64,000 nt of DNA from Viridibacterium sp035456105 (GCA_035456105.1 DATIDV010000004.1:88332-152331); one strand, 5' to 3'. Numbered from the stretch's first letter, positions 41,795 to 51,661 are shown. Notes: generated by a model from the sequence alone, not told the origin. Translations and numbers: made by a program.

Positions 41795-43843
41795 TCAGTG
41801 ATGATCCGCGCCGAATGCGCGCTGGCGTAGTTTGAAGAGTTCGTCGCGCGCCGCGGCGGCGTGCTCGAAATCGAGATTTTTCGCGTACTCCATCATGTCT
41901 TTTTCGAGCTTCTTGATGGCTTTGGCGAGCTGCTTTTCGTTCATCGTCGCGTAGTCAACGCCGGGTTCCGTAACGAGCAATGCGGCGTTCTCGACATCCG
42001 GTTGATAGACACCGTCGATGATGTCCTTGATGCGTTTGTTGACCGACTTCGGCGTGATGCCGTTGACCTCGTTGAACGTGATCTGCTTGTTACGTCGACG
42101 CTCGGTTTCACCCATTGCCGCGCGCATCGAATCAGTCATGCGGTCTGCGTACAGGATGGCCGTGCCGTTGAGGTGGCGCGCGGCACGACCGATGGTCTGG
42201 ATCAGCGAGCGCACGGAACGCAGGAAGCCTTCCTTGTCGGCATCGAGAATCGCGACCAGCGAGACTTCCGGCAAGTCGATACCTTCGCGCAAGAGGTTGA
42301 TGCCGACCAGCACGTCAAACTCGCCGAGACGCAAATCGCGCAAGATCTCGACGCGCTCGACCGTGTCGATATCACTGTGCAGGTAGCGCACCTTAACGCC
42401 GTTCTCGCCGAGGTATTCCGTCAACTCCTCGGCCATGCGCTTGGTCAGCACAGTGATCAGCACGCGCTCATTCACCGCGACGCGCTTGCGGATTTCCGCC
42501 AACACATCGTCGACCTGCGTGGTCGCTGGGCGCACGTCGACAACAGGGTCGACCAATCCGGTTGGGCGCACCAGTTGCTCGACTACCTGCCCTTGATGAG
42601 TCTCTTCGTAAGTCGACGGCGTCGCCGACACGAAGATGGTTTGCGGCAGGAGGCGTTCGAACTCATCAAACTTGAGCGGGCGGTTGTCCGCCGCGGAAGG
42701 CAGGCGAAAACCGTAGTCAATGAGATTGAGCTTGCGCGCCTGGTCGCCCTTGAACATGGCGCCGACCTGTGGAATTGCGACGTGCGATTCATCGACAAAC
42801 ATCAGCGAATCGGCAGGCATGTAATCGATCAGCGTCGGCGGCGGATCGCCCGCATTGCGGCCCGACATATGACGCGAGTAGTTCTCGATGCCTTTGCAGA
42901 AACCCAGCTCGGAGAGCATCTCCAGATCGAAGCGCGTGCGCTGCTCAATGCGCTGCGCTTCAACAGCCTTGCCGCCGCGCTGGTAGAACTCGATGCGATC
43001 GCGCAGCTCTTCCTTGATCTTGTCGATGGCGCGCATCACGGTCGCGCGCGGCGTCACGTAATGGCTCGACGGAAACACCGTAAAGCGCCCGAGCTTCTGT
43101 TTGAGATGGCCCGTCAGCGGGTCAAACAGTGTGATGTGTTCGATCTCGTCGTCGAACATCTCGATGCGCACCGCAAGCTCGGCATTTTCCGCCGGAAAGA
43201 CATCGATCACATCGCCGCGCACACGGAAGGTGCCGCGATGAAAATCCACGTCATTGCGGTCGTACTGCATGGCGACGAGGCGTTGCAGCACGTCGCGATG
43301 CGCGATCTTCTCGCCCTCGCTGACGTGCAGGATCATGCTGTGATAGTCGCTCGGGTCGCCAATACCGTAGATGCACGATACGGTCGCCACGATCACCACG
43401 TCGCGGCGCTCAAGCAGGCTCTTCGTCGCCGAGAGGCGCATCTGCTCGATGTGCTCATTGATCGCCGAATCCTTCTCGATGAACAGGTCGCGCGAGGGCA
43501 CGTAGGCCTCGGGCTGGTAGTAGTCGTAGTACGAGACGAAATACTCGACGGCGTTCTCGGGAAAGAACTCGCGGAATTCGGAGTAAAGCTGCGCCGCCAG
43601 CGTCTTGTTCGGTGCCAGCACCAGCGCAGGCCGGCCCGTGCGCGCGATGACATTGGCCATCGTGTAGGTCTTGCCCGACCCTGTCACACCCAGCAGGGTC
43701 TGGAACATCAGACCGTCCTCGATGCCTTCGGTCAGCTGCGTGATAGCCGTGGGCTGGTCGCCTGCGGGCTGAAACGGCTGATGGAGGCGGAACGGGCTGC
43801 CATCAAAGGTGACAATCGGGGAGGCAGGCTGTTGTTCTGACAT
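41795..43843 (-). CDS. uvrB: Excinuclease ABC subunit B
   Basis: Damage-verifying helicase-like subunit of nucleotide excision repair, 682 residues. Walker A LLGVTGSGKTYTMANVI, the beta-hairpin region VSYYDYYQPEAYVPSRDLFI, DESHV box MFVDESHVAIPQVGAM, helicase motif VI TIGRAARHLNG and a C-terminal UVR motif (LEKDMMEYAKNLDFEHAAAA) are all present. It diverges from tyrB; I could not find a clear LexA box in the 137-base intergenic region. Its partner UvrC is encoded at 14.9 kb. Confidence 0.97.
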   Translation of the reverse strand: MSEQQPASPIVTFDGSPFRLHQPFQPAGDQPTAITQLTEGIEDGLMFQTLLGVTGSGKTYTMANVIARTGRPALVLAPNKTLAAQLYSEFREFFPENAVEYFVSYYDYYQPEAYVPSRDLFIEKDSAINEHIEQMRLSATKSLLERRDVVIVATVSCIYGIGDPSDYHSMILHVSEGEKIAHRDVLQRLVAMQYDRNDVDFHRGTFRVRGDVIDVFPAENAELAVRIEMFDDEIEHITLFDPLTGHLKQKLGRFTVFPSSHYVTPRATVMRAIDKIKEELRDRIEFYQRGGKAVEAQRIEQRTRFDLEMLSELGFCKGIENYSRHMSGRNAGDPPPTLIDYMPADSLMFVDESHVAIPQVGAMFKGDQARKLNLIDYGFRLPSAADNRPLKFDEFERLLPQTIFVSATPSTYEETHQGQVVEQLVRPTGLVDPVVDVRPATTQVDDVLAEIRKRVAVNERVLITVLTKRMAEELTEYLGENGVKVRYLHSDIDTVERVEILRDLRLGEFDVLVGINLLREGIDLPEVSLVAILDADKEGFLRSVRSLIQTIGRAARHLNGTAILYADRMTDSMRAAMGETERRRNKQITFNEVNGITPKSVNKRIKDIIDGVYQPDVENAALLVTEPGVDYATMNEKQLAKAIKKLEKDMMEYAKNLDFEHAAAARDELFKLRQRAFGADHH

Positions 43844-43980
43844 GCTAAAATACTGAGTTGTTTTGAATTTGGCGTCAGCAAGATTGGCGCTGGATCGTTA
43901 GGTTACCTTGTACTGACCGGGTTCCGTATTTCTTCCTCGAAGCAGAATGCCTCGGGGCTCTTTCCATAGCTGGAGCACTC

Positions 43981-45186
43981 ATGAGTTCGTCGATATTTGC
44001 CGCCGTCGAAATGGCACCGCGCGACCCTATCCTGGGCCTGAATGAAGCATTCAACGCAGACACCCGCACCACCAAGGTCAATCTTGGCGTGGGCGTGTAT
44101 TTCACCGACGAAGGCAAGATCCCGCTGCTTGGCGCCGTGAAGGCTGCCGAGAAAGCCCGTCTCGAAGCCGCTCCGGCACGTGGCTACCAGCCCATCGAAG
44201 GCCTGGCTGCCTACAACAACGCCGTCGCCACCCTGCTCTTCGGCAAGGATTCGGCCCTCATCACCAACGGCCAGACGCTTACCATCGAAGCTTTGGGTGG
44301 CACCGGCGCACTGAAAGTCGGCGCCGACTACCTCAAGCGCCTGCTGCCGAACGCCACTGTTTACATCTCGGATCCGAGCTGGGAGAACCACCGCGCGCTG
44401 TTCGAGTCGGCCGGTTTTCCGGTCAACAACTACGCCTACTACGACGCATCTACCCGTGGCGTGAACTTCGAAGGCATGCTCGCCGATCTGCGCCAGATGC
44501 CAGCGCAAAGCATCGTCGTGCTGCACGCCTGCTGCCACAACCCGACTGGTGCCGACATCACCGCTGCGCAGTGGGCACAAGTCGTCACGGCCATTAAGGA
44601 ACGCAACCTGATCGCCTTCCTCGACATGGCGTATCAAGGCTTTGCCGACGGCATCAAGGAAGATGCCGTGGCACTCGACCTGTTCGCCGCTTCGGGCCTG
44701 CAGTTCCTCGTGTCCAGCTCGTTCTCGAAGTCCTTCTCGCTGTATGGCGAGCGCGTCGGCGCACTGACCATCGTCGCGGCCAGCAAGGACGAAGCCGGCC
44801 GCGTGCTGTCGCAGGTGAAGCGCGTCGTGCGCACCAACTACTCCAACCCACCGACGCATGGCGGCGCCGTCGTCGCTGCGGTGCTATCCTCGCCCGAGCT
44901 GCGTCAGCAGTGGGAAGATGAGCTGGCCGGCATGCGCTTGCGTATCCGCGAGATGCGCAGCGCCATCGTCGAGAAGCTCGCTGCGCGTGGCGTGAAGCAG
45001 GATTTCAGCTTCGTCCTGAAGCAACGCGGCATGTTCTCCTACACCGGCCTGACGGCTGAGCAGGTCGAGCGTATGAAGTCCGAGTTCGGCGTGTATGCCG
45101 TGTCGACAGGGCGCATCTGCGTTGCGGCGCTGAACACGAAGAACATCGACTACGTGGCGGATGCAATTGCCAGTGTGTTGAAGTAA
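43981..45186 (+). CDS. tyrB: Aromatic/aspartate aminotransferase
   Basis: A PLP-dependent class I aminotransferase of 401 residues, subgroup Ia-gamma, that transaminates aromatic amino acids, aspartate or leucine. The PLP lysine is in SSFSKSFSLYGERVGALT; the Asn and Asp contacts are in HACCHNPTGADI and AFLDMAYQGF; the substrate Arg is near the end (VSTGRICVAALN). Whether TyrB or AspC specificity dominates cannot be told from sequence. A strong terminator follows at 45207-45236. Confidence 0.93.
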   Translation: MSSSIFAAVEMAPRDPILGLNEAFNADTRTTKVNLGVGVYFTDEGKIPLLGAVKAAEKARLEAAPARGYQPIEGLAAYNNAVATLLFGKDSALITNGQTLTIEALGGTGALKVGADYLKRLLPNATVYISDPSWENHRALFESAGFPVNNYAYYDASTRGVNFEGMLADLRQMPAQSIVVLHACCHNPTGADITAAQWAQVVTAIKERNLIAFLDMAYQGFADGIKEDAVALDLFAASGLQFLVSSSFSKSFSLYGERVGALTIVAASKDEAGRVLSQVKRVVRTNYSNPPTHGGAVVAAVLSSPELRQQWEDELAGMRLRIREMRSAIVEKLAARGVKQDFSFVLKQRGMFSYTGLTAEQVERMKSEFGVYAVSTGRICVAALNTKNIDYVADAIASVLK

Positions 45187-45206
45187 GCACATCAAGTAGC
45201 GCCATG

Positions 45207-45236
45207 ACAAAGGGCCCGCAAGGGCCCTTTGTTTTT
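45207..45236 (+). terminator. Terminator after tyrB
   Basis: An 11-base perfect stem (ACAAAGGGCCC with GGGCCCTTTGT), GCAA loop, then a T-run. It begins 21 bases after the tyrB stop. Confidence 0.9.
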
Positions 45237-45375
45237 CCACTGCCTTCAGCCAGCCAAGTCCGTATTCAAAGGCCCGTAATCAACTTATTCGGGCATATCA
45301 GGCTGCGTCGGCGATAATACAGATATTGGCGCAGCGCAATATGCCGCGCATCCCCCATACGCTGGTAGCTCCACC

Positions 45376-47505
45376 ATGACCGAATCCACCTCTCCCGTCG
45401 AAACTTTCGAAAGCCTCAATCTTTCCGCACCATTGCTGACAGTGCTCGCGGAAATCGGCTACGAGACGCCCTCGCCCATTCAGGCCGCCTGTATTCCACA
45501 TCTGCTGGCAGGCAGCGACCTGCTCGGTGAAGCGCAGACGGGTACCGGCAAGACCGCCGCATTCGCCCTGCCCCTGCTCGAGCGCCTCAACCACGCCAGC
45601 AAGAAGACGCAGGTGTTGGTGCTGACGCCTACTCGCGAGCTGGCCATCCAGGTGGCGGAGGCCTTCCAGACGTATGCGAAGTACATGCGCGACTTTCACG
45701 TCGTGCCGATCTATGGCGGCCAGAGCATGGTTGTGCAGCTGCGCCAGCTGAGTCGCGGTGCGCAGGTGATTGTCGGCACGCCCGGCCGCGTCATGGATCA
45801 TCTGAATCGCAAGAGCCTGGTGCTCGACGATCTGAAGGCGCTGGTGCTCGACGAGGCTGACGAGATGTTGCGCATGGGCTTCATCGACGATGTCGAGTGG
45901 ATCCTCACGCACACTCCTGCAGAGCGCCAGACCGCACTGTTCTCGGCGACGATGCCGGACGTGATCCGCCGCGTGGCGCGCACCCACATGCGCGACCCGC
46001 AGGAAATAAAGATCAAGGCCGCCACCAGCACCGTGTCGACCATCAAGCAACGCTACTGGCAGGTACGTGGCGTCAGCAAGCTCGACGCGCTGACCCGCAT
46101 CCTCGAGGTGGAAGAGGACTTCGACGCAGCCATCATCTTCGTGCGCACCAAGACCGCTACTGTCGAGCTAGCCGACAAGCTCGCGGCGCGCGGCTATGCG
46201 GCCGACGCGCTGAATGGCGACATGACGCAAGGATTACGCGAGCGCGTCATCGAGCAGCTCAAGAGTGGCGCGCTCGATATCGTTGTTGCCACTGACGTCG
46301 CAGCACGCGGCATCGACGTTCCACGCGTCAGCCACGTCATCAACTACGACATTCCGTACGACACCGAAGCCTATGTGCACCGTATCGGCCGCACCGGTCG
46401 TGCGGGTCGCAGCGGCAATGCCATCCTGTTCGTGGCGCCGCGTGAAGGCGGCATGCTGCGCGCGATCGAACGCGCCACGCGCCAACCCATCGAACAGATC
46501 GCGCTGCCAAGCCGTGAGGCCGTCGCCGAAAAGCGCGTCTCGCAATTCAAGCAGGAAGTCATCGATGCGCTGGACAGCGAGGACATGAGCTTCTTCATGA
46601 ACGTCGTGCAGCAACTCGAAGAAGAGCAAAGCATCAGTGCGCAGGAAATCGCTGCCGCTCTGGCTTACCTCGCGCAGCGTGAGCGTCCGCTACAGCTCGA
46701 AGGCAGCGACCGGCCGGAAGTGCTGCAACCACGCGCGCCTGAGCGCAATGAACGCGCGCCATCAGGCAGTTTCAACGACCGCTACAGTCAGCGACCGCAG
46801 GACGGCGCTGACAGCCGTGCCCCGCACAGCAAGCCCTCCTTCGCCAGCAAGGTCGAAGGCGAGAAGCCGCGCCGCAGTGGCGCCTTCATCGACCCCGGCT
46901 ACAATGCGGCAACACGTGAACGTCAGAGCTTCGAGAAGTTGCCCGATGAGCACCGCGAGGAAATCCTTGCGCGCCGCCGTGCCGTGGCCGATGGCGCGCT
47001 GCAACGTTATCGCATCGAGGTAGGCCGCAATCACGGCGTGACGCCGAAGGAGATCGTCGGCGCCATCGCCAACGAAGGTGGCATCGATGGTCGCCAGATC
47101 GGCCAGATCAATCTGTTTAGCGAGTACAGCACGGTGGAGTTGCCGAGCAATCTGCCGAGCAACATCATCGAGCGCCTGCAACGCACACGTGTGTGCCAGT
47201 TGCAGATCAAGATCCGCGCCGTCGAACCCGGCGAGGTCGATGAGAAGCCGCAACGCACACCGCGTCGCGATGCGGGCGATGCGCCACGTGGTGGCTTCCG
47301 AGAGAGCGGCAGTGGCGATTCGCGCCCACCACGGCGCGACGCGCCACCGCGTAAATTCGGCAACGCAGGAGGCTCTTCCTTCGGGGGCGAAGCGCCGCCC
47401 AAGCGCACCTTCGAGGACAGCCGCCCTGGCAGTGCCTCCCCCACGCGCGACAAGAAGCAGTTCTCGTCCAGCAAGCCTGCCGCCCCAGGCAAGTGGAAGA
47501 AATAG
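45376..47505 (+). CDS. deaD: DEAD-box RNA helicase, DeaD/CsdA type
   Basis: A 709-residue ATP-dependent RNA helicase that helps ribosome assembly and mRNA turnover, especially in the cold. Motifs in order: Q motif and PSPIQAACIP, Walker A AQTGTGKTAAFALPLLE, PTRELAIQV, DEAD in VLDEADEMLRMGF, SAT, TDVAARGIDVPRVSHVINYD and HRIGRTGRAGR. A DbpA-type RNA-binding domain sits near 555-625 (YRIEVGRNHGVTPKEIVGAI), and the tail is Arg/Gly/Pro-rich. Length and domain order fit DeaD/CsdA. Confidence 0.93.
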   Translation: MTESTSPVETFESLNLSAPLLTVLAEIGYETPSPIQAACIPHLLAGSDLLGEAQTGTGKTAAFALPLLERLNHASKKTQVLVLTPTRELAIQVAEAFQTYAKYMRDFHVVPIYGGQSMVVQLRQLSRGAQVIVGTPGRVMDHLNRKSLVLDDLKALVLDEADEMLRMGFIDDVEWILTHTPAERQTALFSATMPDVIRRVARTHMRDPQEIKIKAATSTVSTIKQRYWQVRGVSKLDALTRILEVEEDFDAAIIFVRTKTATVELADKLAARGYAADALNGDMTQGLRERVIEQLKSGALDIVVATDVAARGIDVPRVSHVINYDIPYDTEAYVHRIGRTGRAGRSGNAILFVAPREGGMLRAIERATRQPIEQIALPSREAVAEKRVSQFKQEVIDALDSEDMSFFMNVVQQLEEEQSISAQEIAAALAYLAQRERPLQLEGSDRPEVLQPRAPERNERAPSGSFNDRYSQRPQDGADSRAPHSKPSFASKVEGEKPRRSGAFIDPGYNAATRERQSFEKLPDEHREEILARRRAVADGALQRYRIEVGRNHGVTPKEIVGAIANEGGIDGRQIGQINLFSEYSTVELPSNLPSNIIERLQRTRVCQLQIKIRAVEPGEVDEKPQRTPRRDAGDAPRGGFRESGSGDSRPPRRDAPPRKFGNAGGSSFGGEAPPKRTFEDSRPGSASPTRDKKQFSSSKPAAPGKWKK

Positions 47506-47658
47506 GCTGAAACAGCCGCAGCCACAGCCAAAAGGCGCTCTACGGGCGAAAAACCCGTTTAAAAGGGCTTTGGCGGCCTGCGTGCGCCGCTTATTCTTGT
47601 GTGACTGACTGCGTCAACACGGGTTGCCGCAGCAGTCGACACGAGGAGCTGCGCTGTA

Positions 47659-48477
47659 ATGTCAGTCATCGCGGTGGTCAATCGCAAAGGGGGCGCGGGT
47701 AAATCCACGCTGGCCACGCATGTGGCCGGCTATATCGCGTCCCTCGGCCATGAAGTGATGCTCGGCGATGTGGACAAACAACAATCCTCACGCCTGTGGC
47801 TGAGTCTGCGGCCGGACAACACGCCGAAAATTCAGGGCTGGACCATGGACGAGCGCAATTTTGCGCGTCCTCCTGGTGGCGTAAAACATGTCGTGCTCGA
47901 CACCCCGGGCGGCTTTCAGGGCATTGGCCTGATGAAAGTCGCGCTGTATGCCGACGCCATACTGATCCCCGCGATCACCTCCATCTTCGACCGTGCCGCA
48001 GCAGAAGACTGCCTCAAGGAATTGCGCACTTTTCCACGCGTGGCGAGCGGCAAATGCAGCCTTGGCTGCATCGGCATGCGTATCGATGGGCGAACGAAAA
48101 CGGCCGAGGCGCTACGAGCCTGGGCTCAAGCACTGGATTTTCCCTATATCGGCACCATCAAGGCTGCCACTGCGTACAGCAGATGCCTTGAGCAGGGCTT
48201 GTCGATTTTCGACTTCCCGCCAAACAAGGTAGAAAGCCTGCTGCGGGAGTGGCGGCCAATGACGGACTGGCTCAATGCCCTGCTCGCCTCTGCGCCTCCG
48301 GAGCCGAAGATCAGCCGCCCCGTCGATGGGCGGATCGCCCCTCAGACACATCCGCAGGTCGCGACTCCGCAGCAGCCACGAACGACTCGGCCACTACTCA
48401 TGCGCGCGCTCGAAACCGTCTCCACTGACGCCCCGGATGAAGCCACGACCCATCTGCCAGAATTTCTGCGCCGCTGA
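47659..48477 (+). CDS. Orphan ParA-family ATPase
   Basis: A 272-residue ParA/MinD-type ATPase with deviant Walker A RKGGAGKSTLATHVAGYI, the DVDKQQSSRLW switch and VVLDTPGGFQGIGLMKVAL. No ParB gene or centromere-like repeats lie beside it. Similar lone proteins in betaproteobacterial chromosomes position protein cargo such as chemosensory arrays, or remain unassigned. The C-terminal 50 residues are Pro-rich and probably unstructured. It converges on the GAF-protein gene. Confidence 0.85.
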   Translation: MSVIAVVNRKGGAGKSTLATHVAGYIASLGHEVMLGDVDKQQSSRLWLSLRPDNTPKIQGWTMDERNFARPPGGVKHVVLDTPGGFQGIGLMKVALYADAILIPAITSIFDRAAAEDCLKELRTFPRVASGKCSLGCIGMRIDGRTKTAEALRAWAQALDFPYIGTIKAATAYSRCLEQGLSIFDFPPNKVESLLREWRPMTDWLNALLASAPPEPKISRPVDGRIAPQTHPQVATPQQPRTTRPLLMRALETVSTDAPDEATTHLPEFLRR

Positions 48478-48522
48478 GCCACGCAGGCAATCGTTCGGCC
48501 GGATCTGCGCAGCTGGACCTCT

Positions 48523-49461
48523 TCAAAAATACATCGCCACAACCGCCTTGATGCGCCCCGCATCGAGCACCGGCAGCGCCACCATCGACGACAGATTCGC
48601 CTTCAGCGCCGAAGCCCCGACAGCCGAGCCCTCTGTCGCGATGAATTCATCAACGACAGGCAGACCGCTGTGCCAGACCTTGCCAAGCAGGCCGCCGCCA
48701 CGCTCGAAGACCACACCACGATAATCGCTCGCCAGATTGGCGGCACTGTCACATTGCCCCGTGTCAAAACGCAGTGCTGTGGCCTTGTCGTTGGGTATCC
48801 ATATCTCGAAGCGGCGCGCGATCGGCGTTCCGAGCGCAGAGAGGAAGGTCATCACATAATTCTGCCCGTCGGCATAGAGAGACGGAATGCCAAGGCCCTT
48901 GTTGATGCCGACGCGGCGCGCATCATCATGCCTCACGAAACGATTGGCGTGCCCGAGATCTCCCATGACCTCCGGCATGCGCGTCTTCCACACAATGCCC
49001 GGCAGCCCGAAACCGCTGGCGAAACGCGTGTGCTGCGCCACCCACCTGAAACTGTCGGCAATGCCGAAGTAGCCGTCCGCGAGCCCCATGTCGGATGACT
49101 GCGCCGGGTCGTTGTGCCACAGCTCGATGGCACCGACATGATCGTCATCATCACCACAAAAGAACACCAGTACGGCCAGCAGCATGTCGCCGGCGAACAC
49201 CGGAATGGCGACGCCGCACGTGAGCCCTGCCTTGCTCGCCGCCTCCCGGCGTCGGAACAGCGGGTCCTGCAAGTCGTTGAGGATGACTGGACGGCGTGCT
49301 GCCCAGGCCCTGCCCGGAAGCCCCTCGTCATAGCCGAAACACATCTTCTGCGTGACCGTGCGAAAGGCGTGGTGTGGGCCGAACAGGCCGGCGTGATATT
49401 CGAGAATATTGCGATCGCGCGATGGGACCCAGATTTCCGTGACTTGAATGAAGGTTTTCAT
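48523..49461 (-). CDS. GAF-domain protein with three tandem modules
   Basis: A 312-residue soluble protein made of three related modules, each with a GL(P/L)G..W/VW element (GLPGRAW, GLPGIVW, GLLGKVW) followed by an approximately 25-residue beta-rich stretch (GVAIPVFAGDMLLAVLVFF; GLGIPSLYADGQNYVMTFL; MVALPVLDAGRIKAVVAMYF). This is the GAF fold pattern. No enzymatic output domain is present, so it may sense a small ligand and act through a partner. The start MKTFIQVTEIWVPS at 49461 is chosen; the frame runs much farther upstream without homology. Confidence 0.7.
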   Translation of the reverse strand: MKTFIQVTEIWVPSRDRNILEYHAGLFGPHHAFRTVTQKMCFGYDEGLPGRAWAARRPVILNDLQDPLFRRREAASKAGLTCGVAIPVFAGDMLLAVLVFFCGDDDDHVGAIELWHNDPAQSSDMGLADGYFGIADSFRWVAQHTRFASGFGLPGIVWKTRMPEVMGDLGHANRFVRHDDARRVGINKGLGIPSLYADGQNYVMTFLSALGTPIARRFEIWIPNDKATALRFDTGQCDSAANLASDYRGVVFERGGGLLGKVWHSGLPVVDEFIATEGSAVGASALKANLSSMVALPVLDAGRIKAVVAMYF

Positions 49462-49711
49462 TGGCGTGAGCTCTCCCCTGATTGCCCGGCATGCCATCGC
49501 ATGACGCTTGCTGCCGGTGTCTGGACTCATGCAGGTTGTGTGCCTTGCGGTCAGCGTGCAATCGAGCGTTTTTCGCGTTGAATCTGCACCATCGGCGTTC
49601 CGTGCGCCGCGCAGCCGCCCGATAGCAGTGCCTCGCAATACTTGGCTCGGGGTCACGCGGCATGTCTAATGAGCTCCCCTGCGCCGTCGGCGTCGATTCA
49701 GAGACAAGACC

Positions 49712-49948
49712 ATGAGCACTTCTGACCTACCCGCGCTGCCTGCCCTGCCACCGGGGCGTTACCGTCACTACAAGGGCGGCGAATACGAAGTAGTGGGCGT
49801 AGCACGCCATAGCGAGAGCCTCGAAGCGCTCGTGATGTATCGACCGCTCTACAACGACAGCGGCTGGTGGGTACGCCCCTTCGCGATGTTCGTTGAAGAG
49901 ATCGAAATCAACGGCAAACGTCAGCGGCGTTTTGTGCCAATGGAATAA
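49712..49948 (+). CDS. DUF1653 protein
   Basis: A 78-residue protein matching the DUF1653 pattern: LPPGRYRHYKGGEYEVVGVA, then LVMYRPLYNDSGWWVRPFAM and a C-terminal EI...RRFVPME. These small proteins are widespread and of unknown function. ATG start; the upstream region separates it from the divergent GAF-protein gene by 250 bases in which I see no further gene. Confidence 0.88.
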   Translation: MSTSDLPALPALPPGRYRHYKGGEYEVVGVARHSESLEALVMYRPLYNDSGWWVRPFAMFVEEIEINGKRQRRFVPME

Positions 49949-50112
49949 TCCGCGACCTTGCAAAAGCCGGCAGGCCGGCGCCACCGAAGCGCGCGCGGCG
50001 CCCTGTCTGCAAAGAGCCTGTAAGATGTCAGCACCTGCGGTGACTTGTTCCCGCACGCAGACTGCCAGAATCCCCCGGCGGTCCGCGTATCCCGACACTC
50101 TGTGAGAGCGCC

Positions 50113-51129
50113 ATGCCAGACACCCTCAACTCCGTTCTCGCCAGCGCACTGAAGTCTCGCGAAGCCCTGATCCAGCAGCTGCATGCCGAGCAAACCGATG
50201 CCTATCGCGTCTTCCATGGCACGGCCGAAGGCCTGCCCGGCTTGAGCGTTGACCGCTATGGCGATCTGCTCCTCGTACAAAGCTTCCACGAGCCGCTTGC
50301 GCCAACGCAACTGGATGAGCTGATCAGTTTTTACGCCACCGCCCTGCCGGGCCTCTCCGTGGTCTACAACGACCGTAGCCAGCCGAATTCACGCATTTCG
50401 AATGCGCTGTCTGCCGACGAACTTGCCGTTGCCAGAATCCAGCATGAGGCGCGGGAACTGGGCGTGAAGTACTGCATCCAGGGCCGCCATGAAGGCCAGG
50501 ACCCGTGGCTGTTTCTCGACATGCGCGCCGGGCGCCGTCGCGTGATGCAGGAAGCGGCAGGTAAATCCGTTTTGAATCTGTTTGCCTACACCTGTGGCAT
50601 CGGCATCGCAGCCGCCAAGGCAGGCGCACGCCACGTGGTGAACGTGGATTTTTCCGATACCAACCTGGCCATCGGCAAGTCGAACGCGCAGATCAATGAA
50701 TTGCCGATCCGTGTGCGCTTCGTCAAGAGCGATGCTTTCCCGGCCATGCGCCAGCTCGCCGGCATCGGCCAGGCGCAGATCGTTCGCGGCAAGCGCATGC
50801 CCGCCTTTCCGAAGCTGGAGAAGCATGCTTTCGATCTGGTCTTCCTCGACCCACCACGTTATGCCAAGAGCCTGTTCGGCGTGGTCGATCTGGTCAACGA
50901 TTACTCTGCCCTGTTCAAGCCCGCGCTGCTGTGCACGGCCGAGGGCGGCACATTGATCTGCTGCAATAACGTCGCACAGGTCACGCGCGACTCATGGATT
51001 GATCAGCTGGAGCGCAGTGCGCGAAAGGCCGGACGGCCAATCCGCGAGATGGAGTGGATCACACCGGAAGCCGACTTCCCCAGCCTCGATGGCCAGCCGC
51101 CGCTGAAAATCGCACTGCTGCGCGTGTAA
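50113..51129 (+). CDS. Class I SAM-dependent rRNA methyltransferase (RlmI-like)
   Basis: A 338-residue methyltransferase. The N-terminal half includes VYNDRSQPNSRISN and GLSVDRYGDLLLVQ, resembling the PUA-like region of RlmI-type enzymes. The SAM-binding core is VLNLFAYTCGIGIAAAKAGA with an acidic VNVDFSD at strand 2, and motif IV is FDLVFLDPPRYAKSLFGVVD. The DPPRYAK box is typical of C5-cytosine or N-methylating RNA enzymes of this group. The exact target base is not known. It is followed after three bases by the membrane protein gene. Confidence 0.85.
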   Translation: MPDTLNSVLASALKSREALIQQLHAEQTDAYRVFHGTAEGLPGLSVDRYGDLLLVQSFHEPLAPTQLDELISFYATALPGLSVVYNDRSQPNSRISNALSADELAVARIQHEARELGVKYCIQGRHEGQDPWLFLDMRAGRRRVMQEAAGKSVLNLFAYTCGIGIAAAKAGARHVVNVDFSDTNLAIGKSNAQINELPIRVRFVKSDAFPAMRQLAGIGQAQIVRGKRMPAFPKLEKHAFDLVFLDPPRYAKSLFGVVDLVNDYSALFKPALLCTAEGGTLICCNNVAQVTRDSWIDQLERSARKAGRPIREMEWITPEADFPSLDGQPPLKIALLRV

Positions 51130-51132
51130 GTC

Positions 51133-51570
51133 ATGAGCGATGCCGCGAACGCGCTCACCCAGGAATGGGTAACGCTGCAGAACAATCACGAGCAGTACGA
51201 GCGCAGCGCACTGCTCATCAAGATCGTAGCGATCCTCACGTTCACTGCCGGCACAGTGTGGCCGCATGAAACGAGCTTGAACGGCACGACGCACTTCGTC
51301 ATCCTGAGCTTCGTGCAATGCGTGTTGTGGCTGCAGGAAGCGATCCTGCGTACCAGCCAGGCACGCCTCGGTGAACGCCTGTTGCGTATCGAGGCCTGTC
51401 AGCGCGATGACGCAGGCCACGCATTGCAATTGCATAGCGAATGGCTGGCCAGCCGCAGGGGTACCCTTGGGCTGTGCGGCGAATACATGCGCCACGCGCT
51501 ACGCCCCACAATCGCGTTCCCACATGCATTGCTCGCAGCCATGCTGGCCTTGCTCGCGCTCTGCCACTAA
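51133..51570 (+). CDS. Hypothetical membrane protein, 145 aa
   Basis: The family is not recognised. Three or four hydrophobic segments are visible: IKIVAILTFTAGTVW near 28-42, HFVILSFVQCVLWLQEA near 53-70 and a C-terminal helix (AFPHALLAAMLALLALCH). A soluble helical segment (ARLGERLLRIEACQRDD) lies between. The gene begins three bases after the methyltransferase stop, with GTG/TAAG context but no strong Shine-Dalgarno sequence, and is probably cotranscribed with it. Confidence 0.65.
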   Translation: MSDAANALTQEWVTLQNNHEQYERSALLIKIVAILTFTAGTVWPHETSLNGTTHFVILSFVQCVLWLQEAILRTSQARLGERLLRIEACQRDDAGHALQLHSEWLASRRGTLGLCGEYMRHALRPTIAFPHALLAAMLALLALCH

Positions 51571-51661
51571 ATGCCCGCAGAGCGGCCCGCAGCATGGCAA
51601 TTGGCTCTCTTCGGCCTATACTCCAAGCGCTCGCTGTCGAGCTAAGAAAGAGGGCCGCATC

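Noticed and set aside
41861..43840. 659-codon + strand frame
   Set aside because: Complete antisense of uvrB, produced by high GC codon bias. The same applies to long frames antisense to plsX (36710), fabG/fabD (33761), uvrC (15123) and kdgK (58291).
43844..43980. LexA box between uvrB and tyrB
   Set aside because: I looked for CTG-N10-CAG type palindromes and found none good enough to report.
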